DNA of 64,000 bases from Xenopus tropicalis (taxonomy: Eukaryota > Chordata > Amphibia > Anura > Pipidae): contig NC_030677.2 in NCBI RefSeq assembly GCF_000004195.4, positions 63,370,222-63,434,221 on the forward strand, in the 5' to 3' direction. Position numbers and translations under genes: made by a program. Each line of letters opens with the position of its first letter. Position 1 is the first letter of the stretch. Below the pieces are notes generated by a model, which searched no databases, was not told the origin of the DNA, and saw only the letters and a list, made by a program, of their open reading frames with translations. This document shows, piece by piece, positions 55,343-64,000 of this stretch.

Positions 55343-56165
55343 GATCAGTGTTGTTAGTAAAGTACCACAGGGATCGTTTCTTGGTTCTTAGCTTTTAAAC
55401 TTGTTAATTAATGACCTGGATGTGGGCATTGAAAGTACTGTTTCCATTTTTGCTGATGATATTTAATTGTGCAAAGCTAAAAGATCCATTCATGATTCTG
55501 CCACTTTGCAGAGTGGGAGATTTTTCAACGTTAAATTTTTTTTTCACAATTTTAGTTTTTTAACCCTAAAATTTGCAAATTAGATTATGGATTTATTAAG
55601 TGCAAAAAAACCTGAAAACGCAAATGTAAAACTTTGGCATCCAAAAGTTTGCGAGTTTAAATAGACATTAATGGGAGCTGTCCTAAGCAAAGTCAAGTGA
55701 TATTTTTAATATGATAATTTTGAATTTTTTGAGTTTTTTTCAAGTTTATAAACTTGCAAATTCAAGATATTCGAGTATTGTTTTTTTTAAACTAGTTTTC
55801 CATATTAGTACATAAGCAAACATTTGAAATGCGTTTATTCAAATTAGAAAAACAACCTAAAATTCACAAACTTGAAAATTGATAAATAAGTCCATAAATG
55901 GTAGAGGGCTGGGGGTATCCTAACTGAGAATGATCTGGGGATTTATGTATATAACAAGTTACATGTCCAAGCAATGTCATTTTGTGGTTACTAAAGCAAA
56001 TAAAGTGCTGTCTTGTATAAAAGGCATTGACCTTTATAGGTCTCTGGTAAGGCCTCACCCTGAGTATGCAGTGCAGTTTTGGGCTCCAGTTCTTAAGAAG
56101 GATATTAATGAGCTGGAGAGAGTGCAGAGACTGCAACTAAACTGGTTAAGGGGATGGAAGATTTA
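55343..56165 (+). pseudogene. LINE reverse transcriptase remnant, interrupted
   Basis: KVPQGSFLGS, LINDLDVGIESTVSIF and the intact catalytic FADD box at 55,449-55,460, followed at once by a stop (55,464). After the MITE, LVRPHPEYAVQFWAPVLKKD and INELERVQR appear near 56,045-56,130. Unlike the 17.7 kb copy, the catalytic Asp pair is kept, but stops and the missing N-terminal half make it non-functional. Confidence 0.85.
55517..55893. mobile_element. Harbinger-like AT-rich MITE (family M), copy 2
   Basis: Shares GGATTTATTAAGTGCAAAAA, GTAAAACTTTGGCATCC, AATGGGAGCTGTCCTAAGC and GAAAATTGATAAATAAGTCC with 52,240-52,648. It replaced about 100 bp of LINE sequence present in the 17.7 kb copy. Confidence 0.65.
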
Positions 56166-56499
56166 AGCTATGAGGTTAGACTGTCGAGGTTGGGATTGTT
56201 TTCTCTGGAAAAAGACTCTTGTGAAGGGACATGATTACTCTGTATAAGTACATTAGAGTTCATTTTAGACAAATAGTGAGGGAGCACACCAGAGGACATC
56301 CCTTTAGTTTGGAGGAACAGAACTTTTATTTGAAGCAGAGTATGTTTTTTTATTGTGAGGGCAGTAAGGCTGTGAAATGCAGCACAGAGTGAGTGCATAG
56401 ATAGGCCAGTATATGTATGTGTATAAATGTGCACTGGGGTTCTTTGGAGGGGTTGAACTTGAATTTGCTCTGCTTTTTAACTATGTAAATTATGTCTCT

Positions 56500-57589
56500 T
56501 CACTGCTTATTTGCAATTATGAAGCCTAGAAAAGACATGCAAAAAAAGTTGTGGTCTTTGTCTACTGCCAGTAGTTGGGAAGACAAGGAAAAAGGCAGAA
56601 AAAGAAGAGTTGGATAAAAAGAAAGAGAAATACATCTGGTGTCCTGTGCTTAGTTCTGACCAGGACACTACAACACAAGGTGCGGAATAGGCATCCTCTG
56701 GGTGTTGTGCTTCCCTCCTACAAACACTTAAAAGCAGATTTGGTGACTACTCATGATACTGCCCTAATTTGTGTGTATAGTAGGGATTTTAGCTTAAAGA
56801 ACTACTATGTTGGGATTGATGCCACTAATGAATCGATCATTGTGTAAAATGTTGGCAGATAAAAAAAATTATAAAATACAGAAATAATAAAATCTACAGA
56901 TAAATGGCAAGTGTATCTATGTTTCTAGAGAGAAAACAACGAAAAGCAAATGTTTACACCACTGGATTAATTAAAATTTAAACAAAGATTAGTTCCCATT
57001 CTAGAGGAAAACTGTTAAGGAATTACAGTAGTTGATAAAAGAAATTGCTAAATAATGAGCATTCTTTAAAGTTGTTAATGACAGACTGCTTGTGAAAGGA
57101 ATTATCCATGAATCTATTTGAATATTTTCTAACAGATTAAATTATCCATTCTGTAAAATAATTGGGTTACTTGTCTTTGATTTTTTTTTACTTTTCATAG
57201 TTAGATGCCTAAGATGACCAAAACAATGGTTTTGACGCAAATAAAATAACATTTACTTGCTTTGAATTTATTATTCTAATGGATAATGTAGAAATAAAAT
57301 CTACCAAATTAATAGCGACGTATCAATTAAATTGGGAGGTTTATTAATAAAGTAATAAACAAACAAACAGGATTAGAGAAGAAACAACAAAAAGTAAACC
57401 CATTAACGCTTTTTCATAAATATGCAACAAAAATTATGGGAAGTTATGGGAGTGATTAGTTGCTCATTTTGCATTATTTTTGATACATATGATCCATACT
57501 TGTACTTGCATATAAATTGTGTTTCCCTAAAACAGGGCGAGGGAGGTTAAAAGCTGGTCTTGGACGCCTGTTTATTAGTTTGGTCCTCT
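56500..57589. other. AT-rich sequence, no gene
   Basis: The 90-codon frame at 56,575-56,847 has no domain. No shared repeat. Confidence 0.4.
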
Positions 57590-57913
57590 TAAGATGGCCA
57601 TACATGCTCCAATACTATTGTACAAACTGAGCTTTCGTACGATATTAGGTGCGTTTATGGTGCATTGATAAGTCGATCGATATCGCAAAAGCTTTGGATA
57701 TGGCTTGTCCCGTTGATTGCCGGGACAAAAGATTTTTATCGGGTGCCGTTGAAGGCGCCGAAGCAAAAACTGTGTTTATGCTGACTTGTCAGATAGTGGT
57801 AGAATTCCTATTGTTTCTACCTCCATATCTGACTATTCAGCCCTGAACATTAGTGGAGGGTACTAATGATCTTTCCAATGCGACCAATGGTAATTGCATG
57901 TATGGCCACCTTT
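57590..57913. mobile_element. MITE with GGCCATACATG ends (family O)
   Basis: Left GATGGCCATACATGC and right GCATGTATGGCCACC are inverted ends enclosing about 300 bp with CGATCGATATCG and TTGATTGCCGGGAC words. A fragment lies at 12,975-13,105. Confidence 0.7.
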
Positions 57914-58300
57914 ACCCATCTGATATTGCTATAGTAATATAATTCCTTCTCTATTAAATGGATTACTACAGACTTGAGGTACTGTATTATTTTGGGGTAG
58001 GGATAATATATTTGTTGCTGCCAAAAAGGTCATCAAAACCAGAAAAGCTTGGCACCAAGGAACAGATAGAACTGGCTAAAGTCTGTAATAGTAAGGCATC
58101 AGAGTCATCATAAACAGAAAAAAAGAAAGTCAGCAACCAGAAAATAATCTAAATAGAATAAAGTTGAGCTCCCTGGTAAGCCCCAAATGGGGTACTGAAC
58201 TCTTACCTGTGGAGCGTACTTATTGTCAGTTGTAAGTTTTTGTGGTGACGTTTTGATGTACACTGGTGTGGGCATAATAATGTTGGCAGTTATGCACTCA
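57914..58300. other. No recognisable feature
   Basis: Nothing shared or coding. Confidence 0.4.
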
Positions 58301-58301
58301 T

Positions 58302-58780
58302 CAGTGGCATAACTAGATTGTGCTAAAATTAATAATAATGGATGGCACTGTGGGCTCAGAAATACTTGCCCTTAAACAATTCTACCAATAAAAAATAATT
58401 CAGGTGCTAATCTCTGCCCAATAAAGGATTATATATACAAGATAGACAATATGAAAAACCTTGCACACTAAAGAAAGCCATACAAAGTTGGCATTGCAAT
58501 TGGAAAAACTATTAATGTAGAATTTTTGTACAAAAACATTTAAACATCACACAAGATCAAACATGTACTTACCACCCAGCAACAAACAGCAAAAAAGATG
58601 AAGGGAGATACTCTGGATGAGAGAATGACCCCAATGTTTCGGCTTAATGCCTTTGTCAAGGGAACTCTAGTGGATGCTATGCTGTCCTCAAAATGTATAC
58701 CTTGCATGGCACTAAAATTGTCTCACACAAGCGTGTCTCTTCCCGTGTGTTGTGCTTATAATATTATATACCAAAAATAA
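58302..58780. mobile_element. hAT-like CAGTGGCATAACTAGA end and AATGTTTCGG repeat
   Basis: CAGTGGCATAACTAGATTG is a common vertebrate hAT MITE terminus. Downstream, CCAATGTTTCGGCTTAATGC (58,631-58,650) with CTTTGTCAAGG belongs to a frog repeat class with a 'gtttcgg...cttatgcc...caagg' palindromic core. The join between them is not resolved. Confidence 0.4.
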
Positions 58781-58888
58781 AGTGCTAGCTCCTAAGAATA
58801 TTTAATAGATATCACATTTCATCTCAACAATTATTCAATTGTTCACAAAAGTGCAGATGTGCAAGTGCAGACTAAATATATCTTATAG

Positions 58889-58940
58889 GAATACTGTCAT
58901 GGGAAAACATGTTTTTCTCAAAATTCATCAGTTGTTTTTT
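58889..58940 (+). mobile_element. T2-type MITE end fragment
   Basis: AGGAATACTGTCATGGGAAA, ACATGTTTTTCTCAAAATTC matches the left end of the element at 5,442. Confidence 0.75.
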
Positions 58941-59581
58941 TTTTTTAAATAATCCTATATACAGTAAATATTGTGCACAGGCATGGCACAACCTTACACT
59001 AGAGGCCACAAAAAAGACAAGGCATTGCTTTAATACCTATAACATGGTTTTTCACATAACTATATTTAGGCTGGTACATAAATCCAGCTCTCTGGGTCAA
59101 TAAACAAATCATTTGGTGTTGTAATAATCCTCACAGTAATATCAATAAACAATAAATAACCTGTAATAAAATATATATTAAAAAGTAAATTTCACAGAAA
59201 AGTATATATGGCAGTTTATACAAATGATTTTGTGTAATTAAACATGTTTACACATGTCTGCAAAAGTTTGTTAAAGACTCAAGTCTAAAATATTGCTTAT
59301 GATAAAATTCCAAAGTTACATTTACGTTTTAGGCCATTTTTCAACAAAAAACATATTTAAAGGAAATTATGAATTCTAATGCTTCTAAAGAGGAACATTT
59401 TGACTTTGAACTAATACATAGCTTGGAAGATAAATATTTGCTTTTTTTTTGCTCTTATTACTGGTAAAATTGAGTTTAGTTGGAGAAAATTAAATTGAAA
59501 TGTATCTATTACCAGCTTTAAATGTTGAAATTCAGTAGGCTAGCTTTACTGACATAGCACAACTATACCCTGTTTCCACTA
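58941..59581. other. AT-rich sequence, no gene
   Basis: Nothing recognised. Confidence 0.45.
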
Positions 59582-59589
59582 CTTGCAAA

Positions 59590-60035
59590 TAGAGATGTAG
59601 CGAACTGTTCGCCGGCGAACTAATTCGCGCGAACATCGGGTGTTCGCGTTCGCGCAAATTCACGGACTTTTGGCGATGTTCGCCATTTTGGGTTCGCCGC
59701 GGGTTTTTTTGGCGGTTTTTTTTTTTGGCGTTATTTTTTGGCGTTTTTTTGGCGGTTTTTTTTTCTCTTTCGTTATTTTTTGGCGTTTTTTTTACAAAGT
59801 ATTTTTCAGAGAAATTTTTGCTTGATCCCCCTCCTGCATGCCACTGTCCAGGTCGTGGCACCCTTTAAACAACTTTAAAATCAGTTTTCTGGCCAGAAAT
59901 GGCTTTTCTAGGTTTTAAAGTTCGCCTTCCCATTGAAGTCTATGGGGTTCGCAAAGTTCCCGAATATTCGCGAGTTTTGCCGAAAGTCCGCGAACGGGTC
60001 CGCGAACATTTTTGGCGATGTTCGCTACATCCCTA
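59590..60035. mobile_element. Family B hAT-like MITE, copy 6
   Basis: 446 bp, TAGAGATGTAGCGAACTG to GTTCGCTACATCCCTA, flanked by CTTGCAAA (59,582-59,589; 60,036-60,043). It is the inverse-orientation relative of copy 1, with the TTTTTGGCG/GCGTTTTTTT stretch. A plus-strand frame of T/G-rich codons is fortuitous. Confidence 0.93.
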
Positions 60036-60044
60036 CTTGCAAAT

Positions 60045-60200
60045 TAATTGCCTTCAATGAGGAAGCAAGCAGGAACCTAGACATTGGGGTGGCAGTGGAT
60101 ATGATCTATGTAAACCTTTGATAAAGCATTTGATACAGTACAACACAGAGGGTTACTGATTACATGAAGAAATGTTGGCCTGGATCATAGTAGTTGTACT
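60045..60200 (+). mobile_element. LINE reverse transcriptase fragment
   Basis: Encodes AFNEEASRNLDIGVAVDMIY, parallel to AFYEEMSRNLDAGMAVDVIY at 17.78 kb, then stops. Short 5'- and 3'-truncated relic. Confidence 0.75.
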
Positions 60201-60209
60201 TAACAGCAC

Positions 60210-60455
60210 TTATATTTGCCTATTTGTATTTGTAAGTTACCCTCCCATATAGATTGTAAGCTCTACGGGGCAGGGACCTCCATCCTCTTGTGTCTTTGAC
60301 TCTTAACTTATTGCAACTGTAACTGTATCTTGTATTTATTTGTATTTATTGTTATACTTTGTATTTATCTATTATCTTATTAACCCCCTGTTTGTATTAA
60401 TGTATTCTACTGTACAGTGCTGCGTACATAAGTAGCGCTTTATAAATAAAGATAT
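60210..60455 (+). repeat. SINE/LINE 3' end with GCGCTTTATAAATAAA tail
   Basis: GATTGTAAGCTCTACGGGGC, AGGGACCTCCATCC, then CAGTGCTGCGTACATAAGTA, GCGCTTTATAAATAAAG. Best copy of the tail seen at 4.97 and 13.53 kb. Confidence 0.7.
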
Positions 60456-60507
60456 ACATACATATACATACTTGGATAGACGCCTGTCTAAAGGATAAAT
60501 TACTAAA

Positions 60508-60800
60508 AGTGTGGTGTCAGAGTTCACTTGCCTAAGTCAGAGCCAAAGATAGGCTCCTGGACTTCCCACAGATAGCAGCACTCAGAATTCAGAACTAACA
60601 TCAACTTGGTGCCAAGATGTGAAGCAGAGACAGGGTCAGGCTACAGTCAATTGAGGCAGCAGGTCAGCAGAGGTCAAAATCAGGCTACAGTCAGAGAGTT
60701 CAGCAGAAACAAGTAACATGATTGAGACAAAAGCAGATCTAGCTAGATTATAGCATGGGTAAAACCTGGAAATGAATTAGAAAATAAGGCATAGTTACAG
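60508..60800. repeat. Interspersed repeat of the AGGTCA/CAGGCTACAGTC type
   Basis: GTCAGGCTACAGTCAATTG and ATCAGGCTACAGTCAGAGAG are near direct repeats; overall like 3.1 kb and 48.0 kb. Ends not defined. Confidence 0.4.
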
Positions 60801-60884
60801 ACAAGGCAAGAGAGATAACTTTGCAATGAATGAGGCCATGTAGACTTCCCATTGTGCATGTGTGCATCTGCATTATGATGTCTG

Positions 60885-61020
60885 TTTTGCATGAACATTC
60901 TTGTAAAGAGTAATCATGTCTCTTTGCAAGCACCTTTTCTGCAGAGAAACCCACATCCAACATTGGCAGTTTCTCCTCATAGTTTCATTGTTCTGTTTCT
61001 TTCACACAATGCCTGCTGCA
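60885..61020 (-). mobile_element. LINE 3' fragment, inverse orientation
   Basis: TAAAGAGTAATCATGTCTCT and CTTTTCTGCAGAGAAACC are the inverse of the post-RT block GAGACATGATTACTC at 56.2 kb. Confidence 0.65.
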
Positions 61021-61059
61021 AATGTTACACAATCACAACTGCACAAAAGCAATTGATCA

Positions 61060-61540
61060 ATTACTGTGAGGGGAGACTATCAAGGTTGGGGATGTTTCCT
61101 CTGGAAAGAGGTGCTTGTGAGAGAACATGATTACTCTCTGAAAGTACATTAGAGGATATTATAATCTTTGTGTAATCTTTTTACACATACAAAGGATCAA
61201 AGAACCAGAGGCCAACCCTTTGTAATTGAGGAACTGAATTCCTATTTAAAGCAGCAAAATGGTGTTTCACTGCCCTCACTGTGAGATTGCTGAATACCCT
61301 GCCAAATGATATTCTGAGAGCAGATTGTATTATTGCCTTAAAGAGTAACTTGGATGACTTCTGTCACAAGCATAATAACCAAAGCTACTGTCTTCTCAAT
61401 CTCTAAAGTTTGTTTAGTTTATGTATTTAAATAAATGCTAAATAGTTTTATATATGTAAGTATACCAATAGATATGCACCTGGGCTGATTTGAAGGGATT
61501 CACTTTGATAAACTCTGTCAAACTTCATACTTATACTGAG
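61060..61540 (+). mobile_element. CR1/L2-like LINE 3' end
   Basis: GGAGACTATCAAGGTTGGGG, GAGAACATGATTACTC, then TTTCACTGCCCTCACTGTGA, GCTGAATACCCTGCCAAATG and the 3' tail (GCACCTGGGCTGATTTGAAG). Same family as 34.2 and 56.2 kb, more diverged. Confidence 0.75.
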
Positions 61541-61724
61541 GTCAAATTAATACATGATACTTGCAGGCCCAGATGTTAGGAAGGCCACACATGACTAGGG
61601 AGAAAGTTTAAGGGCAGCAAGCAAAGGTGGTCAACTTGCCACATTGCCAGAAGCTTTTTGTCTTTGCCTATGAGAGCAGATTGATAGATTATTACAGACG
61701 ACTCTTCAATATTAATCAGGGAAT

Positions 61725-61880
61725 CTGTCCCGTTTGCTAAACTTTGAAAAAATTCATGAAATGGCGAAAAATTAGCAAAAACGCTAAAATGAAGCACATC
61801 AAAAAAAGTTGTTGTGTGTGTCAGAAAAATGACATGTACAACAATTTTCTTGACACACTCGACAAATTATTTTCTCAGCC
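61725..61880. mobile_element. Family G fragment
   Basis: GGGAATCTGTCCCGTTTGCT, GAAATGGCGAAAAATTAGC and GTTGTTGTGTGTGTCAG follow the family G left half (compare 3,515-3,580). Confidence 0.6.
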
Positions 61881-63376
61881 AAGTATTCAGACCAAAACCT
61901 GCCCCATTTGCACAGGGACAGGTGATTGTAGCTATGGCCTTAGAAAATTGATTCACATTGCTGCTTTCATATAGCATTAATATTGCTAAAGCTCCATAAA
62001 TATTTTACAATGTATAAAAACGCATAAAAATGAATTATTGTGCATTTTACAAAAAATTATATGCAAGAAAAAATGTTTTCAAAATTAAAAAATACATTAT
62101 TTAGCCATTATAGAAAATGTCTCTTTCCTGTCATTTTTAGTAAGGTGTGAAATATTGGGGTTATTATCACCATAATATTGAATGAAAGCATTCTATTATT
62201 TCTCAAGTTGTATCTTCACAGAGCTTTATACATACCCTGTAGCTTTTTTTTGTTAGGACTTTTCTGTCATATGTTTTCAGAACATTGGATAGCTCTCCAT
62301 AAACAGAGTTTATGAGACAGGACATTGAAAACAAAGCAAAGGAAGCATTTTTCTTGTGATAATGTACCATAATGCCCAGGCCCACATATATCCTTTCTCT
62401 TAAATTTCCAAACTTTCTTTTGAACAATTTTCAAATCCTTTATATTGTGATTGGAGCTTATAAAGCACTTTTAAAGGTTATCAAAGGTATTTTAGCAAGT
62501 GCAATATATTTAGGGTCCCATCCAGCTTATATTTCACCAGCCTAGCCTATAAAACCATCCAAGTCATCCTCCACCATTTAAATGCAGAGATCAGCAGCAG
62601 AGAACATTGTGTTCTACAGTATGTTACTATCCAGCAGACATTTGGATCAATGCTACAAGTCGGTGTCTGAGGCCAGGCATGTGTGCTTATGTTAACATCA
62701 AAATGTCATCTATGACATTCTCTACCTGCTGCTGATTTCTACACTGCACTTAACCCAGACTAACCCTAAATTTGAATATCAGGGGAACAGCAGTCCCTAC
62801 CTGGCCCTCCCTTCACCCACCTGCCAGCTCCTGCCCCATGCTCCCTGCCCAGTTGCACCAGATAAGCTAAGAGGGAGATGGGGGGGGGGGGGATTTCAAA
62901 CAACTATAGAAGAAAAAGGCCTGCATCCTCTCTAGTTATTGTACATTACTTGAACAAGTAATTTTTGGCAAAAGATTGTATTCGGAAAAGTTCTTCTTTT
63001 GCAAATTCCTACTACTATTGCCTTTACTGCACCTAGTTTACACTTATAACTGACACAGCTTCTGTAGTGTAGCAGTATCAGCCAAGGGTTAAACCATCAC
63101 TGTTAGTTGAAAAAATTAACCTCTTCACTGTCATGCACAACATCCCCTTTTTTAAATGTGGTACTGCATCCAAAGCTGGTTGAGGTGAAGCCACAAGATG
63201 CACCAATCATCACTGTTCTGCTGTAGCTCAAAGTGCAATTAAAAACCCGCTTGTTTTAAAGCTTTTTAAGTCTAGTTGGCGGCAAGCCTAATTAATCAAT
63301 TATAAAAAATGCAAATGAGTTCAGAAACGTACTCGGAGACTCAAACATAAATAAGGACTTATGTGTGTGTGTGGTT
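61881..63376. other. AT-rich sequence, no gene; poly-G tract
   Basis: A run of 13 G lies at 62,880-62,892. Otherwise nothing recognised. Confidence 0.45.
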
Positions 63377-63380
63377 TTAA

Positions 63381-63869
63381 AGGAGCAGTTAAGTGTAAAA
63401 ATAAAAATGGGCAAAATAGATAGATGTACAAAATAAAAAATGTTTTCAATATAGTTAGTTAGGCAAAAATGTAATCTACAAAGGCTGGAGTGAGCGGAAG
63501 TCTAACATAATGGCCAGAAATCTACTTCCTGCTTTCAGCTCTCTAACCTCTTAGTTAGTCAGTGTCGTTGGGGAGGGGGGTGGGGGGCACATGGGACATA
63601 ACTGTTCAGTTAGTTTGCTTTTGAATCTGACCTGAGTGCTCACAAACTAACTGAACAGTTATGTCCCATGTGGCCCCCCCCTAAAGTCACTGACTAACTA
63701 AGAGGTTAGAGAGCTGAAAGCAGGAAGTTGAGTTCTGGCTATTATGTTAGACATCTGCTCAGCCCTTATAGATTACATTTTTGCCCAACTAACTATATTA
63801 CAAATATTATTTTATTTTCTGCAGGCTATCCATTTTACCTAGTTTCAATTTTAACACTGAGCTGTTCCT
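63381..63869. mobile_element. T2-type MITE, long palindrome
   Basis: TTAA, AGGAGCAGTTAAGTG at the left; CACTGAGCTGTTCCT, TTAA at the right. Nearly the whole 489 bp folds into a hairpin: GACTAACTAAGAGGTTAGAG, TGTCCCATGTG and AACTGAACAGTTATG words appear inverted on the other arm. The loop is around 63,620-63,645. Confidence 0.92.
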
Positions 63870-64000
63870 TTAAATGTTATATAATATTATTCAATTAAAA
63901 TATTATTCAAGTTTAGTTCCCCATTAAATTTACATTACACAAAGCTTTCTGGTTTAGTATTAGTGTCCATTTTAATCCATTCTATAAAAAAACTAACACA

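Larger units (their letters stand above)
54715..56495 (+). mobile_element. CR1/L2-like LINE, internally deleted, with MITE insert
   Basis: Order: an ORF1-like region (54,715-55,265), then directly the middle of the reverse transcriptase (55,343 on), a family M MITE (55,517-55,893), the end of ORF2 (55,900-56,330) and the 3' tail GGTTGAACTTGAATTTGC...ACTATGTAAATTATG. Most of ORF2's N-terminal half is missing between ORF1 and RT. Confidence 0.85.

Overview
The window looks like intergenic or intronic DNA from a frog genome, most likely Xenopus; this is inferred from repeat content only. It is AT-rich, low in CpG outside repeats, has no prokaryotic-style gene packing, and no reading frame that looks like a host gene. 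Five elements begin with TTAAAGGRR next to TTAA, the signature of the Xenopus T2 (Kolobok-type) MITEs. No host exon, rRNA or CRISPR array could be supported, and the only tRNA-like segment looks like a degenerate SINE.

What can be read is a nested archive of mobile elements. (1) A hAT-like non-autonomous family, here called family B, has termini TAGRGATGTAGCGAAC. It has six copies (15.3, 28.0, 31.3, 37.8, 45.3 and 59.6 kb), five of them with exact 8-bp target duplications. (2) A related family, G, has TAG-GATGAGCGAA termini; one copy at 3.5 kb is complete with an 8-bp duplication and the others are degraded. (3) A 1,850-bp hAT element (28,188-30,037) sits inside one family B copy. It carries an open C-terminal transposase fragment and a perfect 84-bp inverted repeat. 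(4) LINE relics include several CR1/L2-like fragments (10.2, 17.7, 34.2, 54.7, 60.0 and 61.0 kb) and a 5'-truncated L1/Tx1-like insertion (37,014-39,300) with a 13-14-bp duplication. (5) Two solo LTRs of one family lie at 7.9 and 13.8 kb with 4-bp duplications GGTG and TAAA. (6) A PIF/Harbinger-like MITE with TTA duplication splits one LINE. (7) Six or more copies of a TACAGGTAT...ATACCTGTA repeat (family A) and several minor families are also present.

Local repeats include a 60-bp minisatellite (about 9 units, 50.75-51.29 kb) that is open on both strands, a 24-bp tandem repeat (46.8 kb), microsatellites, and several hairpins.

Layout: 0-7.8 kb has MITEs and hAT pieces; 7.9-14.7 kb has two solo LTRs flanking LINE and MITE fragments; 15-19 kb has family B, T2 and a LINE with Harbinger inside; 19-25 kb is mostly unique AT-rich DNA; 25-31.6 kb has the CGAGTATAAGCCGA family and the nested B/hAT composite; 31.6-37 kb is mostly unique; 37-39.3 kb has L1 with family B inside; 39-50 kb has mixed MITEs; 50-57 kb has the minisatellite and LINE/MITE nest; 57-64 kb has family B, LINE pieces and a long palindromic T2 MITE. 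The window holds no operon or pathway: the only coding relations are those of decayed transposons. I did not find a convincing new biological system; the most informative objects are the nested insertions, the perfect palindrome in the hAT and the bidirectionally open minisatellite.
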